Shown one piece after another: positions 37,418-46,024 of a stretch of 64,000 bases of DNA (position 1 is the first letter of the stretch; each line of letters opens with the position of its first letter). The DNA is taken from the NCBI RefSeq assembly GCF_020181355.1, contig NZ_CP084004.1, positions 2,046,001-2,110,000 of the forward strand, in the 5' to 3' direction. The notes beneath the pieces were generated by a model. That model did not search any database. It had not been told where the DNA came from and saw nothing but the letters and a program-made list of their open reading frames with translations. The stretch comes from Collinsella aerofaciens. GTDB taxonomy: Bacteria > Actinomycetota > Coriobacteriia > Coriobacteriales > Coriobacteriaceae. Both the position numbers and the translations under genes were made by a program.

Positions 37418-38524
37418 ATGGCGATTACCATCGATATCGACACTGCACGCCCCTACCAGGTGCATGTTGGCACGTTTTTGCTGGAGCAGGCGGGACCACT
37501 CGTGCGCGCCACTGCCGGCGGTACCAAGGCCGTCATCGTGACGGACACCAACGTGGGCCCGCTCTACCAGATGCCCGTTAAGCAGAGCCTGGAGGCGTCA
37601 GGCTACGAGGTGAGCATCTGCACCTTCGAGGCCGGAGAGGCCCATAAGCGCGCCGAAACCTATGTTGCCATTATGGAGTTTGTGGCAGAGCACGAGCTTT
37701 CGCGCTCCGACGTGATCGTGGCACTCGGTGGCGGCGTCGTGGGCGACGTGGCGGGCTTTGTGGCCGCCACCTACATGCGCGGCTGCAAGTTTGTGCAGAT
37801 CCCGACGAGCCTGCTCGCCATGGTGGATTCGTCGGTGGGTGGCAAGACCGCCATCGACCTGGCTGCAGGCAAGAACTTGGCCGGCGCCTTTTGGCAGCCG
37901 AGCGTGGTTATCGCCGACGTGGGGTGCCTGGCCACCCTCACGCCCGAGCAGTTCGCCGACGGCTGCGGCGAGGTCGTCAAGCACGCCGTGATCGCCGACC
38001 CGGAGCTTTTCGCCGAGCTGGAGAAGACCCCACTCACGCTGGAGCTGCTCAACCGCGATGTGGCGCGCGTAGCGCTCATCATCGCCCGCAATATCGACAT
38101 CAAGCGCGCCGTGGTCGTTGCCGACGAGCGCGAGATCAACCAGCGCAAGCTCCTCAACTTTGGACACAGCGCCGGACACGCCGTCGAGGCCTGCGAGCAC
38201 TTTGAGCTCGGACACGGCAACTGCGTGTCGATCGGCATGGGCATCATCACGCGCGCCGCGGCTCTGCACGGCATTTGCGATGCTGCACTGCCCGGTCGTA
38301 TCGAGGAGCTCTGCGCCCGCCATGGCCTCAAGACCCGCTGCGACCTAGATGCCGATGCCGTTTTTGCCGAGGCGCTCCACGACAAGAAGCGCGCGGGCGA
38401 CACCATCGACCTGGTGATTCCGCACGGCATCGGCCGCTGCAGCATCGACCGCACGCCGCTTTCCACTTTCCACGAACTCATTGCCGAGGGCCTCGGCCAG
38501 AAGGGAGACGCATTCGCATGCTAG
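37418..38524 (+). CDS. aroB: 3-dehydroquinate synthase
   Basis: Converts DAHP to dehydroquinate with NAD and a divalent metal. Motifs: DVIVALGGGVVGDVAGFVAATYMRG, QIPTSLLAMVDSSVGGKTAIDL, KNLAGAFWQP and metal ligands in FADGCGEVVKHAVI, KLLNFGHSAGHAVE and GHGNCVSIGM. The length of 368 residues is normal. Its stop overlaps the aroA start by 7 nt. Confidence 0.97.
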   Translation: MAITIDIDTARPYQVHVGTFLLEQAGPLVRATAGGTKAVIVTDTNVGPLYQMPVKQSLEASGYEVSICTFEAGEAHKRAETYVAIMEFVAEHELSRSDVIVALGGGVVGDVAGFVAATYMRGCKFVQIPTSLLAMVDSSVGGKTAIDLAAGKNLAGAFWQPSVVIADVGCLATLTPEQFADGCGEVVKHAVIADPELFAELEKTPLTLELLNRDVARVALIIARNIDIKRAVVVADEREINQRKLLNFGHSAGHAVEACEHFELGHGNCVSIGMGIITRAAALHGICDAALPGRIEELCARHGLKTRCDLDADAVFAEALHDKKRAGDTIDLVIPHGIGRCSIDRTPLSTFHELIAEGLGQKGDAFAC

Positions 38525-39837
38525 CCCGCATCACCCCGTCCCCGCTTAAGGGCACCGTTCCCGCCATCGCGTCCAAGTCGATGGCGCATCGCCTCATCAT
38601 CTGCGCCGCGCTTGCCAACGGCGAGACGCACGTTACCTGCAACACCACCTGCGCCGACATCGAGGCTACGGTGCGTTGCCTTACGGCACTGGGCGCTCGC
38701 ATCGAGACCGTCGAGGATGGCTTCCAGGTCCATCCCACTATGAAGAGTGTTGAGTTTGGCCTGCTCAAGGCCCTTGCCGGCGGCACGCTCGACTGCGGCG
38801 AAAGCGGCTCCACGCTCCGCTTTATGTTGCCCGTCGCCTGCGCGCTGGGTGCGGATGCCACCTTCGTGGGCCAGGGCCGCCTTGGCGCCCGCCCGCTGTC
38901 CCCGCTCTCGGACGAGATTATCGCCGCCGGCTGCGACCTACAGGGTCTGGGCGGTTTTCCGCTCAAGACAAGCGGACGCATGCGCCCGGGCACCTTTGTG
39001 CTGCCGGGCAACGTAAGCTCGCAGTATATCTCCGGCCTGCTGCTGGCAGCCCCGTTGCTCGCCCAGCCCTCCTGTGTGCAGGTGACTGGCCTCATTGAGA
39101 GCCGCCCCTACATCAACCTAACGATCCAGGCCATGAAGGCCTTTGGCGTTGAGGTCAACGTCGAGCGCATTCCGGCCAAGGACGGCCAGCCCGAGGTCAC
39201 GAACTTCCGCGTGAGCAGCGGCTCGTACCGCACGCCCGGCAGCGTGGCCGTCGAGGGCGACTGGTCCAACGCTGCCTTTTGGCTGTGTGCCGGCGCTATC
39301 GGCACCGACCCCATCACCGTCGAGGGCGTGTCCCTGAGCTCCGCACAGGGCGACCGCAACGTGCTTGCCGCGCTTTCGCGCTTTGGCGCCCGCATCGTGC
39401 GCTCCACCAACGCCGCCACCGTGCAGTCCGACAAGCTCGCCGGCTTTGAGATGAGCGCCCACGACATTCCCGACCTGGTGCCCGTTATCTCGGCCGTGGC
39501 CTCGCTGGCACAGGGCCGCACCTTTATCCGCGATTGCGCCCGCCTGCGTATCAAGGAATCCGACCGCCTGGCCACCACCACCCGCGAGCTCACCGCGCTG
39601 GGCGCGCAGGTGCGTATTGCCGGCGACGACCTCATCATCAAGGGCGTCGATGCCTTTACCGGCGGCGAGGTCGATTCGCACAACGACCACCGCATCGCCA
39701 TGATGGCCGCCATCGCCGCGAGCCGTGCCACCGGCGAGGTCGTGATCCACGGCGCCGAGGCCGTCAACAAGTCCTATCCCGATTTTTTCGACCACTACCG
39801 CCTGCTGGGCGGCAAGGTCACACTCGAGGAGGAATAG
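38518..39837 (+). CDS. aroA: 3-phosphoshikimate 1-carboxyvinyltransferase (EPSP synthase)
   Basis: Transfers enolpyruvyl from PEP to shikimate-3-phosphate. Motifs: KGTVPAIASKSMAHRLIICAALA, LDCGESGSTLRFMLP, GSVAVEGDWSNAAFWL, RLRIKESDRLATTTRELTALGA and the C-terminal DSHNDHRIAMMAAIAA. The start ATG at 38518 overlaps the aroB end. 439 residues. The substrate-loop ASKSMAHR corresponds to the SKS-x-x-x-R site; the glyphosate-sensitivity class was not judged. Confidence 0.96.
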   Translation: MLARITPSPLKGTVPAIASKSMAHRLIICAALANGETHVTCNTTCADIEATVRCLTALGARIETVEDGFQVHPTMKSVEFGLLKALAGGTLDCGESGSTLRFMLPVACALGADATFVGQGRLGARPLSPLSDEIIAAGCDLQGLGGFPLKTSGRMRPGTFVLPGNVSSQYISGLLLAAPLLAQPSCVQVTGLIESRPYINLTIQAMKAFGVEVNVERIPAKDGQPEVTNFRVSSGSYRTPGSVAVEGDWSNAAFWLCAGAIGTDPITVEGVSLSSAQGDRNVLAALSRFGARIVRSTNAATVQSDKLAGFEMSAHDIPDLVPVISAVASLAQGRTFIRDCARLRIKESDRLATTTRELTALGAQVRIAGDDLIIKGVDAFTGGEVDSHNDHRIAMMAAIAASRATGEVVIHGAEAVNKSYPDFFDHYRLLGGKVTLEEE

Positions 39838-39838
39838 C

Positions 39839-40936
39839 ATGTCCTCGACCTTTGGCAACGTCTTGCACTTAAGCATCTTCGGCCAATCGCACTCCCCCGC
39901 TATCGGCTGCTCGCTCGATGGCATCCCGGCGGGCATCGCCGTGGACCAGGAGAAGCTGCAGACCTTCCTCGACCGTCGCGCCCCCGGCCGCGACGAGACC
40001 GCAACCAAACGCCGCGAGGCCGACGCCGCGCATATCATCGCCGGTGTGATCGATGGACATACCACCGGCGCGCCCATCGCCGCGATTATCGAGAACACCA
40101 ACACGCGCTCCAATGATTACACCGAGCTGCGCCGCAAGCCCCGTCCCGGACATGCGGACTTCCCTGCGCGCGTGAAGTATCACAACATGCACGATGTCGC
40201 TGGTGGCGGGCATTTTTCCGGCCGCCTAACGGCCCCCTTATGCATCGCCGGCGGCATTGCGCTGCAGGCACTTGAGGCCCGCGGCATTCAGGTCATGGCG
40301 CACGTCGCGCAGATCGGCGGCATCTCCGACCTGCCGATGGACGATATGGTCTATCGCGAGGCCGACCGCAAGGCAATCCTTACGAACGATCTGCCGTGCA
40401 TTGACGCCGCCGCAGCCGGCCGCATGCGCGAGGAGATTCTGGCCGCGCGCGACGAGCTCGACAGCATCGGCGGCATCGTGGAGTGCGGCATTTACGGGCT
40501 TCCCGCGGGCATCGGCGACCCCATGTTCGACGGCATCGAGAACCGCATCGCGCAAATCGCCTTTGGCATTCCCGCTGTAAAGGGCGTGGAGTTTGGCATG
40601 GGCTTTGCCGTGGCCGCCATGCGCGGCAGCGAGAACAACGATCCGTATCGCATCGATGCCGAGACCGGCGAGATCGAGGTCGAGTCCAATAACGCCGGCG
40701 GCATCCTGGGCGGCATCTCCACCGGCGCGCCCGTCATGTGGCGCATGGCCGTAAAGCCGACGCCCTCCATTGGCCGCGAGCAGCAGACCGTAGACATGGA
40801 CGCCATGGAAAATGTCGAACTCTCGGTCCACGGTCGCCACGATCCCTGCATCGTCCCGCGCGCCGTCCCTGTAGCCGAAGCAGCCGCCGCCCTCGCGATT
40901 TGGGACGCCCTCCTAGAGGACGCCGCCCAGCTTTAG
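39839..40936 (+). CDS. aroC: Chorismate synthase
   Basis: Last common step, using reduced FMN. Motifs: GNVLHLSIFGQSHSPAIGCSLDGIPAG, RKPRPGHADFPARVKY, GGHFSGRLTAPLCIAGGIA and the C-terminal NNAGGILGGISTGAPVMWRMAVKPTPSI. It has 365 residues. The ATG follows GGAGG by 8 nt, one base after the aroA stop codon. A REP-like unit sits immediately downstream, before pheA. Confidence 0.97.
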   Translation: MSSTFGNVLHLSIFGQSHSPAIGCSLDGIPAGIAVDQEKLQTFLDRRAPGRDETATKRREADAAHIIAGVIDGHTTGAPIAAIIENTNTRSNDYTELRRKPRPGHADFPARVKYHNMHDVAGGGHFSGRLTAPLCIAGGIALQALEARGIQVMAHVAQIGGISDLPMDDMVYREADRKAILTNDLPCIDAAAAGRMREEILAARDELDSIGGIVECGIYGLPAGIGDPMFDGIENRIAQIAFGIPAVKGVEFGMGFAVAAMRGSENNDPYRIDAETGEIEVESNNAGGILGGISTGAPVMWRMAVKPTPSIGREQQTVDMDAMENVELSVHGRHDPCIVPRAVPVAEAAAALAIWDALLEDAAQL

Positions 40937-40952
40937 TCCACCCACCCCAAGG

Positions 40953-41075
40953 GTAGTTAATTTGGGACGGGGCTATTTTAGCTACCCCCATATGCCAGTT
41001 GATATTTGCCCTGGCACCCATCAATTCGCCGACAGTCAAAGGGTAGCTAAAAAAGCCCCGTCCCAAATTAACTAC
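40953..41075. repeat. REP-like inverted pair (BIME-like unit), copy 2
   Basis: Arms at 40953-40985 and 41043-41075 are 33-nt reverse complements with one mismatch. They share the TTTGGGACGGGGC core and CTAC/GTAG ends with copy 1 at 14215-14335. The 57-nt spacer also resembles that of copy 1 (shared GTTGA, ATTC-CCG-CAG-CAAAGG pattern). It separates aroC from pheA and could fold into a long hairpin in the operon mRNA. Confidence 0.9.
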
Positions 41076-41105
41076 CCCAGGCAACCATTCACGAAAGGGG
41101 TCCCT

Positions 41106-42251
41106 ATGGACCTTGCCGATATTCGCCAGGCCATCGATGACATCGACACCACGCTCCTCAACAGCTTTGTCGAGCGTATGGACATTGCCACCGAGGTAGC
41201 CAAGTCAAAAATCGAGATGGGCAAGGCCGTCTTCGACCCCGCCCGTGAGCGCTCCAAGCTCAACAACCTCGCCAGCCGCGCGCCCGAGCGCTACAAGGCG
41301 CAGACCATCACCCTGTTCCGTCTCCTCATGAGCATGAGCAAGGCCGAGCAGCAGCGCTACATCAACGAGCTCAAGGGCATCACGGTGTCGCAAAAGGCCC
41401 ATGCCATGGCCGCAGCCTTTGACACACCCTTCCCCCAGACGGCAACCGTCGCCTGCCAGGGCGTCGAAGGTGCCTACAGCCAAATCGCCGCGTGCAAACT
41501 CTTCGACGTGCCCGACATCGCGTTTTTCGAGACCTTCGAAGGCGTTATGCGCGCTGTGCGCGACGGCTTCTGCGAGTTTGGCGTGCTGCCCATCGAGAAC
41601 TCCACCGCCGGCTCGGTCAACGCCGTCTACGACCTGCTCGCCCAGTTCGACTTCCACATCGTGCGCTCGCTTCGCCTCAAGATCGACCACAACTTGTTCG
41701 TCAAGCCCGGCACTAAGCTCGCCGACGTGCGCGAGGTCTACAGCCACGGCCAAGCCATTGCCCAGTGTGCCGGCTTTATCGAGTCCCACGACCTGCACGC
41801 CACCAAGTACCCCAACACCGCCATGTCGGCCGAGATGGTCGCCAGCTCCGGGCGCACCGATGTTGCCGCCATCGCATCGCGCAGCTGCGCGACACTCTAT
41901 GGCCTGGAGGTGCTGGAGTCCAACATCCAGGACTCGGACAACAACTACACACGCTTTGTCGTCATCAGCCGCGAGCCACGCGTCTATCCCGGTGCCAACC
42001 GTACCTCGCTCATGATCACCACGGCCAATGAGCCGGGTGCCCTCTATCGCGTGCTCGAGCGCTTCTACGCGCTCAACATCAACCTCATCAAACTCGAGAG
42101 CCGCCCCATCCCCGGCCACGACTTTGAGTTTATGTTCTACTTTGATCTGGACTGCCCCTTTGGCAGCAAGGCCCTCGACGACCTGCTCGATTCCATCGAC
42201 GACGTATGCGAGAGCTTCACCTACTTTGGCAGCTACACGGAGGTGCTCTAG
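41106..42251 (+). CDS. pheA: Bifunctional chorismate mutase / prephenate dehydratase
   Basis: Makes phenylpyruvate from chorismate. Residues 1-95 are an AroQ-type chorismate mutase (IRQAIDDIDTTLLNSFVERMDIATEVAKSK). The dehydratase spans ~105-285 (VACQGVEGAYSQIAACKLF, GVLPIENSTAGSVNAVYDLL). The ACT regulatory domain spans ~300-381 (TSLMITTANEPGALYRVLERF, NLIKLESRPIPGHDFEFMFYFDL). I chose the ATG at 41106, preceded by AAAGGGG. The frame is open upstream through the REP element, but that is not coding. Confidence 0.95.
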   Translation: MDLADIRQAIDDIDTTLLNSFVERMDIATEVAKSKIEMGKAVFDPARERSKLNNLASRAPERYKAQTITLFRLLMSMSKAEQQRYINELKGITVSQKAHAMAAAFDTPFPQTATVACQGVEGAYSQIAACKLFDVPDIAFFETFEGVMRAVRDGFCEFGVLPIENSTAGSVNAVYDLLAQFDFHIVRSLRLKIDHNLFVKPGTKLADVREVYSHGQAIAQCAGFIESHDLHATKYPNTAMSAEMVASSGRTDVAAIASRSCATLYGLEVLESNIQDSDNNYTRFVVISREPRVYPGANRTSLMITTANEPGALYRVLERFYALNINLIKLESRPIPGHDFEFMFYFDLDCPFGSKALDDLLDSIDDVCESFTYFGSYTEVL

Positions 42252-43502
42252 ATGACCGATACCGCCGCAACCCGTCCCTACGGCGTACTGGGCCGTGTGC
42301 TGGGCCACAGCTACACCCCGACCATCTACAAGGAGCTCGCGGGGCTTGAGTACGTGCGCTTTGAGCGCGAGCCCGAGGACCTCCAGGCCTTTATGACCGG
42401 CGACGAATGGGAGGGCACCAACGTGACCATCCCCTACAAGCGCGCCGTCATGGACTACCTGGACGAGTTGAGTCCCCTGGCCGAGCGCATGGGCAACGTC
42501 AACACCATCACACGCCTACCTGACGGTCGCCTGCGCGGCGACAACACCGACTACTTTGGTTTTCGGTGCCTGGTCGAGGAGTTGGGCGTTGAGGTTGCCG
42601 GCAAGAAGGCCCTCGTGCTCGGTGCCACCGGCGGCGCCGGCACCACGGCAAGTATGGTGCTGGGAGACATGGGCGCCATCGTCGTACCCGTGGGTCGCAC
42701 GAGCGAAGTCAACTACAGCAACATCGCGCAGCAGTCCGACGCCGCCCTGCTCGTCAACTGCACGCCTGCCGGCATGTTCCCCCACTGCCCCGACGCGCCT
42801 TGCACGCTCGAAGGCCTCGATGCGCTCGAGGGCGTCATCGACATTGTCTACAACCCCGCCCGCACGGGCCTGATGCTCGAGGCCGAGCGCCGCGGCATCC
42901 CCTGCATCGGCGGCCTGCTTATGCTTGTTGCCCAGGCGGCACAAGCTGTCGAGCGCTATACCGGCAAAGCCACCCCGCGCGAGAGGATCCTGGACGTAAC
43001 GGAGCGCCTGTCACGCCGCGAACAGAACATCGCGCTGATCGGCATGCCGGGCTCGGGCAAGACCCGCGTGGGCGAGCAGATCGCCCAGCTCACGGGCCGC
43101 GAGCACATCGATCTCGATCGCGCCCTCGAGGAGCGCCTGGGCATGCCCTGCGCCGACTTTATCATCAAGTGCGGCGAGGCGGCCTTCCGCGAGCAGGAGA
43201 CGGCAGCGCTGGCCGACATCTCCAAGCGCAGCGGCTTGGTGCTCTCCACCGGCGGCGGCGTGGTTACGCGCGACGAGAACTACCCTCTGCTGCACCAAAA
43301 CAGCCAAATCGTGATGCTCAACCGCAAGCTCGACGAGCTCGCCCACAAGGGCCGCCCCATCACCGCGCGCGACGGCATCGACAAGCTGGCCGAGCAGCGT
43401 ATGCCGCGCTACCGCGCCTGGGCCGACTACATCATCGACTCACGCGACTGCGCCGCCAACACCGCCCATGCCCTCCTCGACACCCTCCCACCCGCTCTCT
43501 AA
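42252..43502 (+). CDS. aroEK: Shikimate dehydrogenase - shikimate kinase fusion
   Basis: One 416-residue protein with two consecutive shikimate-pathway activities. Residues 1-250 are AroE-like: TNVTIPYKRAVMDYLDEL with catalytic Lys63, GDNTDYFGF with Asp100, and NADP fold VLGATGGAGTTASMVLGD. Residues ~258-416 are AroK: Walker A GMPGSGKT (264-271), DLDRALEERLGMPCADFI, FREQETAALADI and STGGGVV. The start directly follows the pheA stop. Bacterial aroE-aroK fusions are uncommon. The linker is short and charged. Confidence 0.94.
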   Translation: MTDTAATRPYGVLGRVLGHSYTPTIYKELAGLEYVRFEREPEDLQAFMTGDEWEGTNVTIPYKRAVMDYLDELSPLAERMGNVNTITRLPDGRLRGDNTDYFGFRCLVEELGVEVAGKKALVLGATGGAGTTASMVLGDMGAIVVPVGRTSEVNYSNIAQQSDAALLVNCTPAGMFPHCPDAPCTLEGLDALEGVIDIVYNPARTGLMLEAERRGIPCIGGLLMLVAQAAQAVERYTGKATPRERILDVTERLSRREQNIALIGMPGSGKTRVGEQIAQLTGREHIDLDRALEERLGMPCADFIIKCGEAAFREQETAALADISKRSGLVLSTGGGVVTRDENYPLLHQNSQIVMLNRKLDELAHKGRPITARDGIDKLAEQRMPRYRAWADYIIDSRDCAANTAHALLDTLPPAL

Positions 43503-43504
43503 CC

Positions 43505-43546
43505 AAAACCACCACAAAGGGGGCAGGCACCTTTGTGGTGGTTTTT
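43505..43546 (+). terminator. Strong hairpin between aroEK and aroQ
   Basis: A perfect 16-bp stem (AAAACCACCACAAAGG and its complement) with loop GGGCAGGCA ends in TTTTT. It starts two bases after the aroEK stop and can act on both strands. aroQ begins 20 bp later, so its expression probably needs read-through or another promoter. Confidence 0.8.
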
Positions 43547-43566
43547 CAACTGCAAAGGAAGCAACC

Positions 43567-44004
43567 ATGAAAGCACTCGTCATTAACGGCCCCAACCTCA
43601 ACATGCTCGGCATTCGCGAGCCAGGCATCTACGGCAGCGACAACTACGATCGCTTAGTGCAGATCTGCCAGGAAGCGGGTGCCGCACAGGGCTTCGACGA
43701 GGTCGAGGTCTTCCAGTCTAACCACGAGGGCAGCATCGTCGACAAGATCCAGGAGGCTTACGGAAAGGTCGACGGCATCGTCATCAACCCGGCCGCCTAC
43801 ACGCACACAAGCGTGGCCATCCTGGACGCGCTCAAAGCCGTCGCCATCCCGGCTGTGGAGGTCCACATTAGCGCAGTCGAGACCCGCGAAGACTTCCGCC
43901 AGGTGAGCTACGCCCGTCTGGCCTGCTTCGCCACCATCACCGGAGAGGGCCTGAAGGGCTACGCCCACGCGTTGGAGCTGCTGAAAGAGCATCTCGAAAA
44001 GTAA
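43567..44004 (+). CDS. aroQ: 3-dehydroquinate dehydratase, type II
   Basis: Dehydrates dehydroquinate to dehydroshikimate and supplies the step otherwise done by aroD, which is absent here. The 145-residue type II fold reads MKALVINGPNLNMLGIREPGIYG (catalytic Tyr in the lid), FQSNHEGSIVDKIQEAYG, INPAAYTHTSVAILDAL and VEVHISAVETREDFRQVS (catalytic His). AAAGGA lies 7 nt before the ATG. Confidence 0.97.
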   Translation: MKALVINGPNLNMLGIREPGIYGSDNYDRLVQICQEAGAAQGFDEVEVFQSNHEGSIVDKIQEAYGKVDGIVINPAAYTHTSVAILDALKAVAIPAVEVHISAVETREDFRQVSYARLACFATITGEGLKGYAHALELLKEHLEK

Positions 44005-44065
44005 AATGCCAACCCCAACAAACAGCAGCGGCTTGCTCGCGCTCGGCTCCAGCAACACACAAGAT

Positions 44066-44099
44066 GAAAAAAGCCCAGACCACCAAGCGGTCTGGGCTT
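44066..44099 (-). terminator. Terminator of tRNA-Arg(TCT)
   Basis: Minus-strand stem AGCCCAGACC / GGTCTGGGCT with a 7-nt loop followed by TTTTTTC, 10 nt after the tRNA 3' end. It may also slow transcription arriving from aroQ. Confidence 0.88.
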
Positions 44100-44108
44100 A
44101 ATAAACGA

Positions 44109-44185
44109 TGGTGCTCCATGGCGGATTCGAACCGTCGACCTTGGGATTAGAAGTCCCCTGCTCTATCCAACTGAGCTAATGGAGC
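44109..44185 (-). tRNA. tRNA-Arg, anticodon TCT
   Basis: A 77-nt cloverleaf with encoded CCA. The acceptor stem is GCTCCAT / ATGGAGC, the anticodon loop is CTTCTAA, and the T-loop is TTCGAAT. It reads AGA/AGG codons. It marks the junction between the aromatic block and the polysaccharide locus. Confidence 0.96.
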
Positions 44186-44239
44186 AAATAACCGCACGCC
44201 CAAGCAAACACAAGCCTGTCAGGCGCAAGTAATTATAAC

Positions 44240-45007
44240 CTAGTTGAACTGCTCGCGGTACGCCTTGCAGACCTCATCGACCGGGCCGTCCATGCGAAGG
44301 TCACCCTTCTCAATCCAAACGGCACGCTGGCAGATGCGCTCAACCTGCTCCATAGAGTGCGAAACGAACAGAACCGTCACGTCGCCGCTCTGGATAAAGT
44401 GCTGGATGCGGGCCTCACACTTTTGCTGGAAGAACACATCACCGACGGACAGCGTCTCGTCAACGATCAGAATATCGGGCTCGGTAATCGTCGCGATTGC
44501 AAAGGCGATACGCGCCACCATGCCCGAAGAGAAGTTCTTAAGCGGCATATCGACAAAGTTCTGCAGCTCAGCGAACTCGATAATGCCGTCAAAGTTGGCG
44601 TCGATGAACTCCTTGGTATAGCCGAGCAGGGCGCCGTTCAGATAGATGTTCTCGCGGGCGGTCAGCTCGGGGTCAAAGCCGGCGCCAAGCTCAATCAGCG
44701 GCGCGATGTTACCGTGCACCTTAACGCTGCCCTCGCTAGGCTCAAGAACGCCAGCGATAATCTTGAGCATCGTAGACTTGCCGGAGCCATTGGTGCCGAC
44801 CAGACCCACAACCTCGCCGCGATGAATATCAAACGAGATGTGCTTAAGCGCCCTAAACTCCTCAAAGAACAGCTCGTGCTTGGCAAGCTTAATGAAGTAC
44901 TCCTTGAGGTTGGTCAGCGACTCGGACGCCATGTTAAAGATCATGGTGACGTCGTCGACCTCGACAGCCAGAGGCTGCTCGCTGTAATCAACAACAGATT
45001 CAGTCAT
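44240..45007 (-). CDS. Polysaccharide ABC exporter, ATP-binding subunit (Wzt/TagH-like)
   Basis: Powers export of a lipid-linked glycan. Walker A is GTNGSGKST (72-80); GAGFDPELTARENIYLNG, LKNFSSGMVARIAFAIA (signature) and DILIVDETLSVGD (Walker B) are characteristic of the O-antigen/teichoic acid exporter group. At 255 residues it lacks the C-terminal carbohydrate-binding domain of longer Wzt proteins. The ATG at 45007 lies 6 nt after GGAGT. Encoded 11 bp after its permease. Confidence 0.94.
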   Translation of the reverse strand: MTESVVDYSEQPLAVEVDDVTMIFNMASESLTNLKEYFIKLAKHELFFEEFRALKHISFDIHRGEVVGLVGTNGSGKSTMLKIIAGVLEPSEGSVKVHGNIAPLIELGAGFDPELTARENIYLNGALLGYTKEFIDANFDGIIEFAELQNFVDMPLKNFSSGMVARIAFAIATITEPDILIVDETLSVGDVFFQQKCEARIQHFIQSGDVTVLFVSHSMEQVERICQRAVWIEKGDLRMDGPVDEVCKAYREQFN

Positions 45008-45018
45008 CACAGCACTCC

Positions 45019-45864
45019 TTAGATGTAGAGGATAAATTTGCGCTCGGACTTATGGAACACGGTATAGCCAATAATAAGCGCAAGAACCGCCCAAGCGACG
45101 CACATACCAAACGTCATAAGCGAGGGCGTAGTCTGGAACAGGAAGATATCGCGCATAAACTGCAGGTAGTTGAACATGGGGTTCGCATACATCAAGATAC
45201 GCACGAGATGCGGCATTTGCGCAATATAGTCAGTCGTCCAGAAGATGGGCGTAATGTAAGTCCACGCCGTAATGACGACGCTCCACAGATGCATAACGTC
45301 GCGGAAGAAGACCGTAAGGGCAGAGAGCATCATGCCCAGGCCCATGCAGAAGCACATAAGCAGCAGCAGGCAGACCGGCAACAGAATCAGGTGCCAAGAA
45401 GGCATAACGCGGAACCACAGCATGACGATGGCGACGGCGACCAGCGAGAAGGCAAAGTTGACCAGCGAGAAGAGCACCTTCTGCACCGGGAAAACCCAGC
45501 GGTGCACCTTAACCTTCTTGAGCAGAGGGGCAGCGCCCACGATCGACGTCAGGGCCTGGTTAGTAGACTCAGACATGACGGCAAAGGTGATGTTACCCAC
45601 GATCAAGTACAGCGGGTACATCTCGGGCGTCATTGAGCCATTGCGGCCCTGGCCAAAAATCGTCGAGAACACGATGGCCATGACGATCATCATCAGCAGC
45701 GGGTTGAGCACCGACCATGCGACGCCCAGAACGCTACGGCGATACTTGATCTTAAAATCCTTGGTAACCAGCTGACGAAGGATAAACGCGTCCTTCTCAA
45801 ATTCGTTCTTAGCAAACGTCGCAGGCAGACTGCGAGTTTCTTGTTGCTTTGTCTGATCCGACAC
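45019..45864 (-). CDS. Polysaccharide ABC exporter, permease subunit (Wzm/TagG-like)
   Basis: A membrane partner of the downstream ATPase, with six hydrophobic segments in 281 residues. The N-terminal LRQLVTKDFKIKYRRSVLGVAWSVLNPLLMMIVM is the ABC2 exporter hallmark, and the C-terminal FHKSERKFILYI is typical. The start is GTG at 45864 with AAAGGAG 8 nt upstream; an in-frame extension to 45927 has none. A TATACT -10 element lies at 45904-45909. Confidence 0.93.
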   Translation of the reverse strand: MSDQTKQQETRSLPATFAKNEFEKDAFILRQLVTKDFKIKYRRSVLGVAWSVLNPLLMMIVMAIVFSTIFGQGRNGSMTPEMYPLYLIVGNITFAVMSESTNQALTSIVGAAPLLKKVKVHRWVFPVQKVLFSLVNFAFSLVAVAIVMLWFRVMPSWHLILLPVCLLLLMCFCMGLGMMLSALTVFFRDVMHLWSVVITAWTYITPIFWTTDYIAQMPHLVRILMYANPMFNYLQFMRDIFLFQTTPSLMTFGMCVAWAVLALIIGYTVFHKSERKFILYI

Positions 45865-45965
45865 GGATGCAACTCCTTTACTCGTAATCGTTGACAAACG
45901 AACAGTATAGACCCGACGGCCATGCAAACGATTCGCGCAACAAAACTGGAGAACTAACCCACATC

Positions 45966-45994
45966 TTAGGATGCCAGGCCCAAACGGCTATACT
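45966..45994 (+). promoter_or_regulatory. Candidate promoter of the GT2 gene at 46025
   Basis: TTAGGA, 17-nt spacer, TATACT, about 30 nt before the GTG start. The intergenic region is divergent with wzm. Confidence 0.5.
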
Positions 45995-46024
45995 TTCTAG
46001 GATTGAATGTATAAGGAGCATTAA

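Noticed and set aside
35453-37465. A 670-codon minus-strand frame across aroF and tyrA
   Set aside because: The plus strand carries aroF and tyrA with clear motifs; the antisense product is compositionally biased.
40962-41105. N-terminal extension of pheA through the REP element
   Set aside because: The frame is open only because the repeat lacks stops; the chorismate mutase domain begins at the ATG at 41106 with a ribosome site.
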